Below, one piece after another: positions 8,286 to 18,245 of a stretch of DNA of 64,000 bases. Under the pieces are notes generated by a model that was not told the DNA's origin, ran no database searches, and saw only the letters and a program-made list of their open reading frames with translations. Where the stretch lies: positions 113,410-177,409 of the forward strand of contig CANREB010000002.1 in NCBI GenBank assembly GCA_947629525.1, given 5' to 3'. The stretch comes from an uncultured Lachnospiraceae bacterium. GTDB lineage: Bacteria > Bacillota > Clostridia > Lachnospirales > Lachnospiraceae. The number at the start of each line of letters is the position of its first letter. Position 1 is the first letter of the stretch. A program made the position numbers and the translations under genes.

Positions 8286-10935
8286 GTGCCTCAAAAACTG
8301 TTTTTGCCTCCTCGACTGCCTTATCAATGCCCTCAGGATTTTTGCCTCCTGCCTGTGCCATATTTGGACGTCCGCCGCCACCGCCGCCTACCGTGGCTGC
8401 GATAGCCTTTATGAGATTACCCGCGTGGGCGCCTTTTGCCATAGCGCCGTCAGTCGCCATCGCTACAAGATTGACTTTGCCGTCAACGCCCGACGCAAGC
8501 ACAACCATGCCTTCGCCAAGCTTGCCTTTTAACTGATCGCCTAAATCTCTCAGACCGTTCATATCCACGCCGTCAACCCGTGCCGCAAGAAGCTTCACGC
8601 CTTTTACCTCAACGACCTTGTCCATAACATCGCCGAGCGCATCTTTTGCCGCCTTGCTCTTTAAGGACTCATTCTCGCTCTGCAGTGCCTTGACCTCCGC
8701 CATAAGATGTTCAAGCCTCTCCACAATGCCTGACGGTGCAGTCTTTACTATCTTGGCACACTTTTCAAGCTCTTCCTCCAGATTTTTATAATATCTGAAC
8801 ACGCCGTTTCCGGTAAGCGCTTCTATTCTTCTTACGCCCGATGCCACACCGCTCTCGGAAATAATCTTAAACGCCATTATAGCACCTGTGTTCCCGACAT
8901 GTGTGCCGCCGCACAGCTCTGTAGAGAAATCTCCCATCTTTACTACTCTTACGGTCTCACCGTACTTTTCGCCGAAGAGAGCCATCGCGCCCGTCTTTTT
9001 AGCCTCTTCAAGCGTCATTACCTCTGTTGTCACATTCAGATTGCACGCAATCTGCTCTATTACCATCTGCTCTACCTTTTCAAGCTCCTGTGCGGTCATA
9101 GCCTGAAAATGAGTGAAGTCAAACCTTAATCTGTCCTCATTCACGAACGAACCCGCCTGCTCTACATGAGTGCCAAGCACTGTCCTTAAAGCCTTCTGCA
9201 GAAGATGTGTCGCGCTGTGGTTTTTACATGTGTCTGCACGCTTTGCCTCGTTTACGCTGAGCGTCACATTGTCGCCAAGCCTGAACATTCCCTTTGTGAC
9301 AACGCCTACGTGGCCTACTTTGCCGCCAAGAAGTTTAACAGTGTCCTTTACTTCAAACTCGGCATTATCGCCAAGCGTAATGATGCCTGTGTCGGCTTCC
9401 TGACCGCCCATTGTGGCATAAAACGGCGTTTCTTCCACTATGACAGTACCCGTCTGTCCGTCGGTGAGCGCCTCAACTACCTCGTCCTCAGTAGTAAGCG
9501 CCGTCACTTTTGAAGTGTATGTAAGCTTATCGTAACCTACAAAAACAGTAGTTATTGACGGATCAAGCGACTCATAGACAGTCACGTCCGCGCCCATATA
9601 ATTTGTTACTTTGCGCGCTTTTCTTGCTGCTTCTTTCTGCTCTTTCATCGCCGCCTTAAAGCCGTCCTCATCAACGCCAAAGCCCTTTTCCTCCAATATC
9701 TCTATCGTAAGGTCAAGCGGGAACCCGTACGTGTCATAAAGTTTAAACGCGTCGGCTCCGTCAAGCGTCTTTTTGCCCTCTTTGTTTAATTTATCCTCCA
9801 TCTCGGCTAAGATAACAAGTCCCTGGTCGATAGTCTTGCTGAATTTGTCCTCTTCCTGAACAAGCACATTGAAGATAAAGTCTTTCTTCTCCTCAAGCTC
9901 GGGATATCCATCCCTGCATTCGTCAATAACAGTCTGAGCGACTTTGGTGAGGAATTTACCCTCGATGCCAAGAAGCCGTCCGTGCCTTGCCACGCGCCTG
10001 ATAAGCCGCCTGAGCACATATCCTCTGCCCTCGTTTGACGGAAGTATGCCGTCCGATATCATAAATGTTGACGAACGCATGTGATCCGTGATAAGCCTTA
10101 TCGAAACATCTTTCTTCTCGTCGGCAAGATACTCCGCGCCTGCTATCTCACATATCTTGTCCCGGATAGCTTTCATGGTATTGATATCAAATACCGTGTC
10201 AACGTCCTGTACCACTACGGCAAGACGTTCCAAGCCCATGCCTGTATCTATGTTTTTCTGCGCAAGCTCTTCATAATGACCATGTCCGTCGCCGTCAAAC
10301 TGTGTGAATACGTTGTTCCAAACCTCCATAAAGCGGTCGCAGTCACAGCCAACTTTGCAGTCGGGCTTGCCGCAGCCGTACTTTATGCCTCTGTCATAGT
10401 AGATCTCAGAGCAGGGTCCGCATGGACCCGCGCCGTGCTCCCAAAAATTATCGCACTCACCTGTCTCGGGATCGCGGTAAAAACGCGTAATCTTCTCGGC
10501 AGGCACACCAATCTGCTTTGTCCAAATCTCGAACGCTTCATCATCCTCACAGTAAATCGAAGGATAGAGCCTATCGGGATCCAAACCTACTACTTCAGTA
10601 AGAAACTCCCAGCTCCATGCGAGAGACTCTTTCTTAAAGTAATCTCCAAAAGAGAAATTGCCAAGCATCTCAAAGAACGTAAGATGCCTTGCCGTCTTGC
10701 CTACGTTGTCGATATCGCCCGTCCTGACACACTTCTGACATGTGGTGACACGTCTTCTCGGCGGTATCTCCTGCCCTGTAAAATAAGGCTTTAACGGCGC
10801 CATTCCCGAATTGATTATCAATAAACTGTTGTCGTTGTGCGGCACCAGTGAAAAGCTCTTCATCGCAAGATGCTCCTTGCTCTCGAAAAACTCAAGGAAC
10901 ATACGCCTAAGCTCGTTTACTCCGTATTTTTTCAC
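8275..10935 (-). CDS. alaS: Alanyl-tRNA synthetase
   Basis: This 886-residue class II synthetase charges tRNA-Ala and edits Ser/Gly mischarging. The catalytic core begins VKKYGVNELRRMFLEFFESK and contains HLTFFEMLGNFSFGDYF (motif 2 region). The editing domain shows the zinc-type pair HSATHLL and CGGTHV, and the C-terminal DHHA1-type domain has the Gly-rich VGGGGGGRPNMAQAGG. The GTG at 10935 has GGAGG eight bases upstream; an in-frame ATG at 10956 has no ribosome site and sits 6 bp from the glyS stop, and the ATG just before the GTG is out of frame. It is co-transcribed with glyS (26-bp gap). Confidence 0.98.
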   Translation of the reverse strand: MKKYGVNELRRMFLEFFESKEHLAMKSFSLVPHNDNSLLIINSGMAPLKPYFTGQEIPPRRRVTTCQKCVRTGDIDNVGKTARHLTFFEMLGNFSFGDYFKKESLAWSWEFLTEVVGLDPDRLYPSIYCEDDEAFEIWTKQIGVPAEKITRFYRDPETGECDNFWEHGAGPCGPCSEIYYDRGIKYGCGKPDCKVGCDCDRFMEVWNNVFTQFDGDGHGHYEELAQKNIDTGMGLERLAVVVQDVDTVFDINTMKAIRDKICEIAGAEYLADEKKDVSIRLITDHMRSSTFMISDGILPSNEGRGYVLRRLIRRVARHGRLLGIEGKFLTKVAQTVIDECRDGYPELEEKKDFIFNVLVQEEDKFSKTIDQGLVILAEMEDKLNKEGKKTLDGADAFKLYDTYGFPLDLTIEILEEKGFGVDEDGFKAAMKEQKEAARKARKVTNYMGADVTVYESLDPSITTVFVGYDKLTYTSKVTALTTEDEVVEALTDGQTGTVIVEETPFYATMGGQEADTGIITLGDNAEFEVKDTVKLLGGKVGHVGVVTKGMFRLGDNVTLSVNEAKRADTCKNHSATHLLQKALRTVLGTHVEQAGSFVNEDRLRFDFTHFQAMTAQELEKVEQMVIEQIACNLNVTTEVMTLEEAKKTGAMALFGEKYGETVRVVKMGDFSTELCGGTHVGNTGAIMAFKIISESGVASGVRRIEALTGNGVFRYYKNLEEELEKCAKIVKTAPSGIVERLEHLMAEVKALQSENESLKSKAAKDALGDVMDKVVEVKGVKLLAARVDGVDMNGLRDLGDQLKGKLGEGMVVLASGVDGKVNLVAMATDGAMAKGAHAGNLIKAIAATVGGGGGGRPNMAQAGGKNPEGIDKAVEEAKTVFEAQLK

Positions 10936-10961
10936 AACATTTTCCTCCACTCTCACACATA

Positions 10962-12350
10962 TTAAAAGTCAAACTTGTCCGCAAAGTAAGCGTCCAGTTC
11001 GTCGATCTTAACACGCTCCTGCTCCATTGAATCACGGAAACGTACCGTAACGGCATTGTCATTTTCCGATTCAAAATCATATGTTATGCAGAACGGCGTG
11101 CCGATCTCGTCCTGACGGCGGTATCTCTTGCCGATATTTCCCCTGTCGTCAAACTCGCAGTTATATTTCTTTGAAAGCTGTGCGTAAATCTTCTCAGCGC
11201 CCTCGTTGAGCTTCTTGCTGAGCGGAAGCACGCCTATCTTTACAGGTGCAAGCGCGGGATGAAAATGAAGCACTGTCCTCATATCGCCATCGCCCAAATC
11301 TTCCTCGTCATATGCCGCGCAGAGGAAAGCAAGCACTACTCTGTCCGCGCCGAGAGACGGTTCTATAACGTATGGTATGTATTTTTCTTTCTTCTCATCG
11401 TCAAAGTATGTCAGATCCTGACCTGACGTGTTCTGATGCTGTGTAAGGTCATAGTCCGTCCTGTCGGCGATGCCCCAAAGCTCGCCCCATCCGAAGGGGA
11501 ATAAAAATTCAATATCCGTCGTCGCCTTTGAATAGAACGAAAGCTCCTCTTTCTCATGGTCACGCACACGCATCTCCTCGTCTTTCATGCCAAGACTCTT
11601 TAGCCAGTCGATGCAGAACTGCTTCCAGTACGCAAACCACTCCAAATCCGTGTCCGGCTCACAGAAAAACTCAAGTTCCATCTGCTCAAACTCTCTTGTC
11701 CTGAATGTGAAGTTGCCGGGCGTTATCTCATTTCTGAACGACTTGCCTATCTGACCTATGCCGAACGGTATCTTCTTTCTCGAAGTCCTCTGAACATTTT
11801 TGAAATTCACGAAAATACCCTGCGCCGTCTCGGGTCTTAAATATACGGTATTCTTAGCGTCCTCGGTAACGCCTTGGAACGTCTTGAACATAAGGTTGAA
11901 CTGACGTATATCGGTGAAGTTGTGCTTGCCGCATGAAGGACACGGGATGTTATTGTCTTCTATGAATTTTTTCATCTTTTCCTGTGACCATCCGTCAACG
12001 GAACCGTCAAGCGCTATATTGTTTTCAGCCGCGTAGTCCTCTATTATCTTGTCAGCGCGAAAACGCTCGTGGCACTCTTTGCAATCCATAAGCGGGTCTG
12101 AAAATCCGCCGATATGACCTGATGCGACCCATGTCTGAGGGTTCATCAGTATTGCACAGTCAACGCCCACATTGTAAGGATTTTCCATGATGAACTTCTG
12201 CCACCATGCTTTTTTTACATTGTTCTTAAGTTCTACTCCAAGATTGCCGTAATCCCATGTGTTCGCAAGCCCGCCGTATATCTCCGAACCCGGATATACA
12301 AAACCTCTTGCCTTTGAAAGATTAACGATTTTTTCAAGTGTCTTTTCCAT
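10962..12350 (-). CDS. glyS: Glycyl-tRNA synthetase, alpha2 single-chain type
   Basis: A 462-residue eukaryote/archaea-like dimeric GlyRS, the type found in many Firmicutes instead of the GlyQ/GlyS tetramer. Visible blocks are [20 protein letters not shown] at the N-terminus, a zinc insertion (CKECHERF and CPSCGKHNF), motif 2 [20 protein letters not shown] and motif 3-like [14 protein letters not shown]. The C-terminal anticodon-binding domain starts around residue 365. The ATG at 12350 is preferred, with GGAGG 11 bases upstream; an in-frame TTG at 12371 has no site. It lies directly upstream of alaS. Confidence 0.97.
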   Translation of the reverse strand: MEKTLEKIVNLSKARGFVYPGSEIYGGLANTWDYGNLGVELKNNVKKAWWQKFIMENPYNVGVDCAILMNPQTWVASGHIGGFSDPLMDCKECHERFRADKIIEDYAAENNIALDGSVDGWSQEKMKKFIEDNNIPCPSCGKHNFTDIRQFNLMFKTFQGVTEDAKNTVYLRPETAQGIFVNFKNVQRTSRKKIPFGIGQIGKSFRNEITPGNFTFRTREFEQMELEFFCEPDTDLEWFAYWKQFCIDWLKSLGMKDEEMRVRDHEKEELSFYSKATTDIEFLFPFGWGELWGIADRTDYDLTQHQNTSGQDLTYFDDEKKEKYIPYVIEPSLGADRVVLAFLCAAYDEEDLGDGDMRTVLHFHPALAPVKIGVLPLSKKLNEGAEKIYAQLSKKYNCEFDDRGNIGKRYRRQDEIGTPFCITYDFESENDNAVTVRFRDSMEQERVKIDELDAYFADKFDF

Positions 12351-12375
12351 TTTATTACAAACCTCCAACAATTTA

Positions 12376-13011
12376 TTACCTGAATAAAACTACAGCCGTA
12401 CCGTCATTTAATGTATAGTCAACGCTTTTTCTGCTTACTGAGGAAATTCCCTCTCCCACATACAAAACATCGTCGAAGCAGTTAATTCGGACAGGCTCTA
12501 TAATGAAAGCGTCCCCTTCGTCACCGGACTCACGTTCCATAATAACGATATGGTTCCCGCCCATATTTAAAATATCCTGCTTTGATATAACACCTGTATC
12601 TTTATTATCCACAGGACTAAGCTCAAAATCAAGGTCATATCCTGCCTCATATGCTTCCTGAACAGTGCCCGCGAAAAAGTTCTCGCCGTTAAATCCCGAA
12701 TACGCCTTGTAGTCTCCGTACTCCATCTCAACGTTTATCATATTGTCGTCTGCTTTGCATGTCTTCAGCGTCACTGTCGATGACGGCGACTGTCTGCCGT
12801 AATCCGCGATGGCATCCTCTATCATGCTCTTAAGACCCTCGTCGTCATAATAGTCTTCGTCAAAATCATCAACTATCCTGCTGCTTATCGAACCGTCTTT
12901 ATTTATCGATACGGAAGTGACCATCTCACCGCTGTCGTTCAGAGCACTGCAGGCTGTCAGCCCTGATGCGCAGATGACCGAAATCATTGCCAACCTGATA
13001 AATTTTTTCAT
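12376..13011 (-). CDS. Hypothetical lipoprotein
   Basis: A 211-residue protein with an N-terminal Lys-rich signal, a hydrophobic stretch and a lipobox (GLTAC-S, Cys about residue 21), so it is probably a lipid-anchored surface protein. The mature part is acidic (an Asp/Glu/Tyr-rich patch around residues 45-65) and shows no motif I recognise. It lies between recO and glyS in the same direction; the gap to glyS is 25 bp, suggesting co-transcription. The ATG with GGAG six bases upstream is preferred to the TTG at 13023. Function unknown. Confidence 0.8.
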   Translation of the reverse strand: MKKFIRLAMISVICASGLTACSALNDSGEMVTSVSINKDGSISSRIVDDFDEDYYDDEGLKSMIEDAIADYGRQSPSSTVTLKTCKADDNMINVEMEYGDYKAYSGFNGENFFAGTVQEAYEAGYDLDFELSPVDNKDTGVISKQDILNMGGNHIVIMERESGDEGDAFIIEPVRINCFDDVLYVGEGISSVSRKSVDYTLNDGTAVVLFR

Positions 13012-13064
13012 ATTTTTCTCCAAACCTTATTATTTTCCGCGCCCCGCGTTATATTATAAACAGC

Positions 13065-13715
13065 TTACTCTATATTTTCAAGTATTTCAAGGCTTTTAAA
13101 ATTTCTGTCGAACGATTTTTTACAGACTTTACGGCAGAATATCCTCAATTCCTGAAGGATCTCTTCCTTTACATTGAATGAAAACAGTTTCTGCGCAGGC
13201 GTGTTCATTATGTAATCAACCGTATAGGCGGCTGACCCGCTAAGTCCGCTCAAAGATGTTATCTGAGGGAACTCGCCGTTTATCATAACGGACTTAAGTT
13301 CAAAAATACACCTCACAAGACGGTTATCAAAATTCGGCGAGCCAAGCGCCCTAAGCGATTGGTATATAAGCTTAAGCATCTGTGTCTCATCAATATTTTC
13401 CCGAGTATAATAATCGCATATCTCAAGAAAATACATTCCGTAATAAGCTCCCACATAATCCTGACGAAGTTCTTCAAAATAATTGGTTATCTCCGCTTCC
13501 GACAGGCTGTAAGAGCTTCTGCCCTCATATAGCCTGAACTGTCCGAAAGAAAACGGGTTTGTAGGCGCCATAAGGCGGTTGTTCGGTTTTCTTGCAAGCC
13601 TTGCAAAAGCTGATATCTTTCCCCTCTCCTTGGTAAGGATGACCACTCTTCTGTCATACTCGCCTATCGGCTCTGATTTTATTATTATCCCTGTTAATTC
13701 CACAAACTCCTGCAT
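13065..13715 (-). CDS. recO: DNA repair protein RecO
   Basis: About 216 residues. The N-terminal OB-fold shows the family pattern ELTGIIIKSEPIGEYDRRVV followed by TKERGKISAFARLARK. RecO loads RecA onto SSB-coated DNA with RecR in gap repair. No CxxC-type zinc cluster is visible in the C-terminal half, and the protein is somewhat shorter than the usual 240-250 residues. An ATG at 13715 is chosen because MQEFVELTG matches the usual RecO N-terminus; a GTG at 13727 is also in frame. The gene overlaps the 3' end of the YqzL-like gene by about 60 bp and follows era, the standard era-yqzL-recO order. Confidence 0.92.
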   Translation of the reverse strand: MQEFVELTGIIIKSEPIGEYDRRVVILTKERGKISAFARLARKPNNRLMAPTNPFSFGQFRLYEGRSSYSLSEAEITNYFEELRQDYVGAYYGMYFLEICDYYTRENIDETQMLKLIYQSLRALGSPNFDNRLVRCIFELKSVMINGEFPQITSLSGLSGSAAYTVDYIMNTPAQKLFSFNVKEEILQELRIFCRKVCKKSFDRNFKSLEILENIE

Positions 13716-13839
13716 AGTCAAACTCACGTGCTTCTTCCGGTCCGTCCGCGATATCTTCTGCCTCTGACAGTTCCTTGTACGCCAGATAATCGCACACCTG
13801 ACCTGTCTTCATAAACCGGCTCCATTCATCTTCGTACAT
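13654..13839 (-). CDS. yqzL: YqzL-like small protein
   Basis: About 61 residues. The segment WSRFMKTGQVCDYLAYKEL matches the short pattern W-x-x-F-x-x-TG-x-x-x-x-YL-x-(F/Y)KE of the YqzL family, which in Bacillus also lies between era and recO. Function is unknown in the family. The part after residue about 35 overlaps the recO reading frame and looks non-conserved, so this version is longer than the usual 45-50 residues. The start at 13839 has AAAGGG at a suitable distance; an ATG at 13848 is too close to that site. It was called from both motif and position. Confidence 0.7.
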   Translation of the reverse strand: MYEDEWSRFMKTGQVCDYLAYKELSEAEDIADGPEEAREFDYAGVCGINRDNNKIRADRRV

Positions 13840-13909
13840 TATATTCATACCCTTTCTGTGTAATTTTAAGTTACATATTACATTGATAGGGTGTGCTTAT
13901 GCGGTAAAT

Positions 13910-14812
13910 TTATTCATTCACTTTCGGGTCGTAACCAAAATTTCTTATGAGGTAATCGCTGTCTCGCCAGTCCTTTTTCACTTTTACCCAAAGCTGTAGA
14001 TTTACGTGTTTTCCGAGCAGTTCTTCTATCTCGGGACGCGCAAGCGAACCGATTTTTTTGAGCATTGCGCCGCCTTTGCCTATGATGATGCCTTTGTGCG
14101 ACTCTTTTTCGCATACTATCGTCGCGTTTATCTCGACTATCTTTTTGCTGTATTTCATTTCATCGATTATCACAGCCACGCCATGTGGTATCTCCTCGTC
14201 GATGCAGCGAAGCACTTTCTCACGCACAAGCTCTGCCGTTATCTGACGCACGGGCTGATCCGTCACCGTATCTTCATCATAAAAAGCAGGACCATAGGGC
14301 AGATACTTCATTATCTGCTCTATGAGCGTGTCGGTATTCTCGCCCTTAAGCGCCGAGACAGGTACTATCTCAGCAAAATCAAGCTGCTTCCTGTAGGCGT
14401 CTATATATCCTAAAAGCTGCTCTTTCTTCACCGTGTCGATTTTGTTCATCACAAGTATAACGGGCGTTTTTATATTTTTAAGTTTATCGATAATATGCCG
14501 CTCTCCCGCGCCGATATAATCGGTCGGCTCCACAAGCCACAACACCACATCGACATCCTTTAAGCTTTTTTCCGCGACATTTACCATATAATCGCCAAGC
14601 TTGTTTTTCGCCTTGTGTATACCCGGCGTGTCCACAAACACTATCTGCCCCTCGTCCGAAGTGTAGACAGTCTGTATGCGGTTGCGCGTCGTCTGCGGTC
14701 TCTTTGACGTGATAGCTATTTTCTGTCCGATAATGCTATTCATAAGTGTTGACTTGCCTACGTTCGGTCTGCCTATAAGCGCGGCAAATCCTGATTTGTA
14801 TTTTTCGTTCAA
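13910..14812 (-). CDS. era: GTPase Era
   Basis: A 300-residue Era, which binds the 3' end of 16S rRNA and checks 30S maturation. G motifs are clear: GRPNVGKST (G1, residues 14-22), VDTPG (G3, about 62), NKID (G4, about 124) and SAL (G5, about 155). The C-terminal KH domain has IIGKGGAMLKKIG, the RNA-binding loop. The start is a TTG with GGAGAG five bases upstream. It is followed by the YqzL-like gene and recO, as in other Firmicutes. Confidence 0.98.
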   Translation of the reverse strand: MNEKYKSGFAALIGRPNVGKSTLMNSIIGQKIAITSKRPQTTRNRIQTVYTSDEGQIVFVDTPGIHKAKNKLGDYMVNVAEKSLKDVDVVLWLVEPTDYIGAGERHIIDKLKNIKTPVILVMNKIDTVKKEQLLGYIDAYRKQLDFAEIVPVSALKGENTDTLIEQIMKYLPYGPAFYDEDTVTDQPVRQITAELVREKVLRCIDEEIPHGVAVIIDEMKYSKKIVEINATIVCEKESHKGIIIGKGGAMLKKIGSLARPEIEELLGKHVNLQLWVKVKKDWRDSDYLIRNFGYDPKVNE

Positions 14813-14852
14813 TTTGACTCTCCGTTCTTTATATTAATAATATAATTAATAA

Positions 14853-17780
14853 TCAGTGGAAAAGCGGCTCAATACGGTTAAACATATCCTTGTTTTCGTC
14901 TATTGCCTGACCGTTGCCTACCACGCACACAAAATCCTGCGCGATGACAGCGTCCGCATAGTCCGCAAGGCGTCTGATATCCTCTGCCGTACAGCCAAGA
15001 AGTTCATCGCGTTCCTTTTGCATCTCTGAAACTTCCAAGTCCGAGAAGTATGCGATCGACGACATATTTCCTTTCTGCGACGGCGTAAGCGGCATATCCA
15101 GTTCGCTTACCGCGCCTATGATGTATTTCGTCATTTCCTTTTCATCCGCGTCAAAGTTTCTCAGATAATCGCCTATGCCCTTATACACGTCTACCGTCTT
15201 TTTAAGGTTGGGATCGCGGTATGACACAAAATAGCTGTCGCCCGCTTTTCCAAAGTTGCACATGCAGCCGTATGCGCCTCCCTTTACACGTACATTGGTC
15301 CAAAGATAATCATACCCCAGTATGACCTTCAACACTCTGAGCGCGCCCGTGTATTTAAAGTCCGTGCCTTTCATATAATTGCCCGCACGGCACACATACT
15401 GTATCTGCGCCGATGTCGAAAACGCCTCATTGCGCTTGAGCGTCTCTACGCCGAACATTTCTTTCTTTACCTCGTCCGTAAAAAGGCTCTTTCTCATAGC
15501 GGGTACAAGGCTTTCAAGCTTCTTATATCCCTCGTCTGACGCAGTGATGTCAACCATAAAATTCTCAGGTCTGAAAATACATTTTGTAAGCTCATGCAGT
15601 TTATCAATAAGTTCCTTCTTATGCCCCTCAAAGTCAGCCGTAAGCTCCTCTAAAAGCCTGTAGCATGGTATGCCGCTTACAAGTTCGGATACCGCATGCG
15701 TCTCGCTGAAATAAGACATCGCCCTGAGTGCCGCGGTCAGATGCCCTGCCGACACCAGATTACTCTGCAGTCTCGACTTTAATTCTTCCAGTATCTCCAA
15801 CAGACGCTTCTCATCGTCAAGGACAGATTTCGTCATTATCTCCTCTAAAAGCCTGAATGCCTCACCAAGCTCACCGTACATCGCCTTTGTCTTTATCTCA
15901 AAGGTCAGCTTGTACTCGTCAAGCTTTTTGGCGTTTACATAGGTATTTACGGAACTTACGATGCCGCCCGTATGGATGTTCATTTCATTGTAGAGCGAAC
16001 CGAAATCATAATTTTCCGTGTCTACATAGCCAAGCACGTTTTTGAGTATTCCGACATATTTAAACAGTTCATAAGGTATCTGCGACGCGTCGAAAACAAG
16101 CTTTACGTATGCTATTCCGTTCGTTTCTATATCGTGGAAGAGCACCTTTGTATCGCCTGCGTTTCTTAACTCATTAACCAAATCGTCCGTTTTTTTCTTC
16201 ATATCGGAACGCTTGAGCATGGGAAGCTTTGCCTTATCCTCCTCCGTATCTTCTTTTTCCTGATATTCCCTGAGCGCACGCGTGTTTTCCACTATTTCGT
16301 CTATCTGACTGCCGGTAAGGCCCGCTTTATATGCGTCAAGTTTATCCGCAAGCTCCTTGTCCGTCTTTGCGGTAAGCCCTGCCTTTGGCGAAAGCACTAC
16401 GACTGACTTGTGCGTGTTATTTATAAGGTATTTTTCGATGAGCTGTTCATAATAGTCCGTATCTATCTTTTCCTTTAAAACTTTAAAGGTATCTATCGCT
16501 TCTATCATGTCAAACGGCATATTGTCGTCGTAAAGCCATGAATCAAGCATCTGCAAGCCATACATAAGCCCCTTGGGATATGAGCCGAAATCCGCCTCCC
16601 TGTACTTAAACTCATACAGATTTAATCCCGCAAGCAGCGCTTTTTTGTCGATGCCTTCCTTTACAAGACGCTTAAGTTCATCCTCTATCACAGAGATAAA
16701 CTCATCTTTCTGTGAGGCGTCTGCGTTCTTTGCCACGATTGAAAAATATGGCTGATACACGCCGTTGTCGTAAACAGTATAAACATCCGTACCTATCCCT
16801 CTGCGGATGAGCGCAAGCTTTAACGGCGCGGCAGACGATGAACCTATCGCATATTCCAAAATCTGCATCGCAAAATAAAGCTCCTTGTCACGGCTTGTAC
16901 CTACCACTGTATTGTATGAAAGATATGTGTTATTTTCAAGGCTTTCATCCTCTGTGATCGGATATTCCTTTTGTATCTCTACAGGCTTTTCAAACGGCTT
17001 TTGAAGTTTCAGCGCGGAATCGATCTCCAAACGGTCAAAACGGCTTAAATAATTCTCGTCTATCCATTCAAGCTTCTCAGCCATATCCATATTGCCATAC
17101 AGATATATATAACTGTTTGACGGATGATAATAGCGTCTGTGGAAGTCAATGAACTGCTCATACGTAAGGCTTGGTATATCCTTCGGGTCGCCTCCCGACT
17201 CCACTCCGTATGCCGTATCGGGGAAAAGCGAGTTAAAGCTTTCCCTCTCGTTTATATCGTCAGGCGAAGAAAAAGCGCCTTTCATTTCATTATATACTAC
17301 GCCGTTTATCGTGAGCGGGCTGTCGGCACTCTCCATATCGTAGTGCCATCCCTCCTGCATAAATATCTTTTTTTCGTTGTAGATATTGGGGTAAAAAACC
17401 GCGTCAAGATAAACATGCATAAGATTTTGAAAATCCTTGTCATTGCAGCTTGCCACAGGGTATACAGTCTTGTCGCTGTAAGTCATGGCATTCAGAAACG
17501 TATTGAGCGAACCCTTTACAAGCTCCACAAACGGATCTTTTAAAGGGAACTCCTTAGACCCGCACAGCACTGAATGTTCTATGATATGCGCTACGCCTGT
17601 TGAATCAGTCGGCGGTGTGCGGAAACCTATGCTAAACACTTTATTTTCATCGTCGTTGCTAAGAAGCGCGATGCGCGCCCCTGTTTTTTTGTGTCTCAGA
17701 AGATAACCTGTTGATTTTATATCCTCTATCTGCTTTTTCTGTACTATCTCATAATTTTTAAGTTCTTCGATACTTTTCAT
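14853..17780 (-). CDS. M16C family zinc metallopeptidase (presequence-protease type)
   Basis: The protein has 975 residues, the full length of the PreP/falcilysin-like M16C group. The inverted zinc motif HIIEH lies at residues 65-69, followed by SVLCGSKEFPLKDPF, which is specific to this group, with the distal zinc Glu expected in the NEMKGAFSSPDD region (about residue 145). Members form a chamber of four homologous domains and degrade unfolded peptides up to about 70 residues. There is no signal peptide, so it is cytoplasmic. It sits 41 bp after era's upstream boundary in the same direction; an AAAGGA site precedes the ATG. Confidence 0.95.
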   Translation of the reverse strand: MKSIEELKNYEIVQKKQIEDIKSTGYLLRHKKTGARIALLSNDDENKVFSIGFRTPPTDSTGVAHIIEHSVLCGSKEFPLKDPFVELVKGSLNTFLNAMTYSDKTVYPVASCNDKDFQNLMHVYLDAVFYPNIYNEKKIFMQEGWHYDMESADSPLTINGVVYNEMKGAFSSPDDINERESFNSLFPDTAYGVESGGDPKDIPSLTYEQFIDFHRRYYHPSNSYIYLYGNMDMAEKLEWIDENYLSRFDRLEIDSALKLQKPFEKPVEIQKEYPITEDESLENNTYLSYNTVVGTSRDKELYFAMQILEYAIGSSSAAPLKLALIRRGIGTDVYTVYDNGVYQPYFSIVAKNADASQKDEFISVIEDELKRLVKEGIDKKALLAGLNLYEFKYREADFGSYPKGLMYGLQMLDSWLYDDNMPFDMIEAIDTFKVLKEKIDTDYYEQLIEKYLINNTHKSVVVLSPKAGLTAKTDKELADKLDAYKAGLTGSQIDEIVENTRALREYQEKEDTEEDKAKLPMLKRSDMKKKTDDLVNELRNAGDTKVLFHDIETNGIAYVKLVFDASQIPYELFKYVGILKNVLGYVDTENYDFGSLYNEMNIHTGGIVSSVNTYVNAKKLDEYKLTFEIKTKAMYGELGEAFRLLEEIMTKSVLDDEKRLLEILEELKSRLQSNLVSAGHLTAALRAMSYFSETHAVSELVSGIPCYRLLEELTADFEGHKKELIDKLHELTKCIFRPENFMVDITASDEGYKKLESLVPAMRKSLFTDEVKKEMFGVETLKRNEAFSTSAQIQYVCRAGNYMKGTDFKYTGALRVLKVILGYDYLWTNVRVKGGAYGCMCNFGKAGDSYFVSYRDPNLKKTVDVYKGIGDYLRNFDADEKEMTKYIIGAVSELDMPLTPSQKGNMSSIAYFSDLEVSEMQKERDELLGCTAEDIRRLADYADAVIAQDFVCVVGNGQAIDENKDMFNRIEPLFH

Positions 17781-17822
17781 GCTTTTTTCCTTTCTTTCTG
17801 CATTCTGTCTGCGTTTTATGGA

Positions 17823-18245
17823 TTATATGCTGATCATCATCAGCGCAAGTTTTGATATTGAAAATTCTTCTATCTGTGCCCTGCCTTCGATAACATCCGT
17901 TCTGTAATTGTTACAGAACTGCCTGACAGGACATGCCTTATGTACGTTTTTCGTGCGCGTTTTCCCGAAAATATTCTTCTTTGACTGCAAAAAACTTATT
18001 CTGACAGTCATCTTAAGCTGTTCGTATATCCTGTATGAAAAATCATTCGGCGATATGGAAAGCATATGCTCCGCAACTTTTGCCTCCTGCGGAATGTCCT
18101 TCGTGATGTGGCTGTTTATTATCATTTTCAGCTTAAACGGCACATCCTCCCTCTCAATCAGCTCATTATAAGTAAGTTCCCTGCCAAAATAAATGACATT
18201 CGTATCCTGTATTACATACTTAAAATCGTCATATCTGTCTGCCAT
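17823..18245 (-). CDS. Conserved-looking hypothetical protein with CPVRQFC motif
   Basis: A 140-residue soluble protein that I do not recognise. Its middle contains a basic region (SKKNIFGKTRTK) followed by KACPVRQFC, a CxxxxxC pair, and it ends in a hydrophobic ISKLALMMISI tail. The start overlaps the sigma-like gene upstream by 17 bp, which strongly suggests translational coupling and a related role. The overlap also means the start codon has only a weak GAGGGCG site. A DNA- or RNA-associated job is possible from the neighbour but is inference only. Confidence 0.7.
   Translation of the reverse strand: MADRYDDFKYVIQDTNVIYFGRELTYNELIEREDVPFKLKMIINSHITKDIPQEAKVAEHMLSISPNDFSYRIYEQLKMTVRISFLQSKKNIFGKTRTKNVHKACPVRQFCNNYRTDVIEGRAQIEEFSISKLALMMISI

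Noticed and set aside
10081..10794. Plus-strand frame of over 230 codons inside alaS
   Set aside because: It is antisense to a certain gene, has no ribosome site and no recognisable domain; long antisense frames are expected from the codon bias here.
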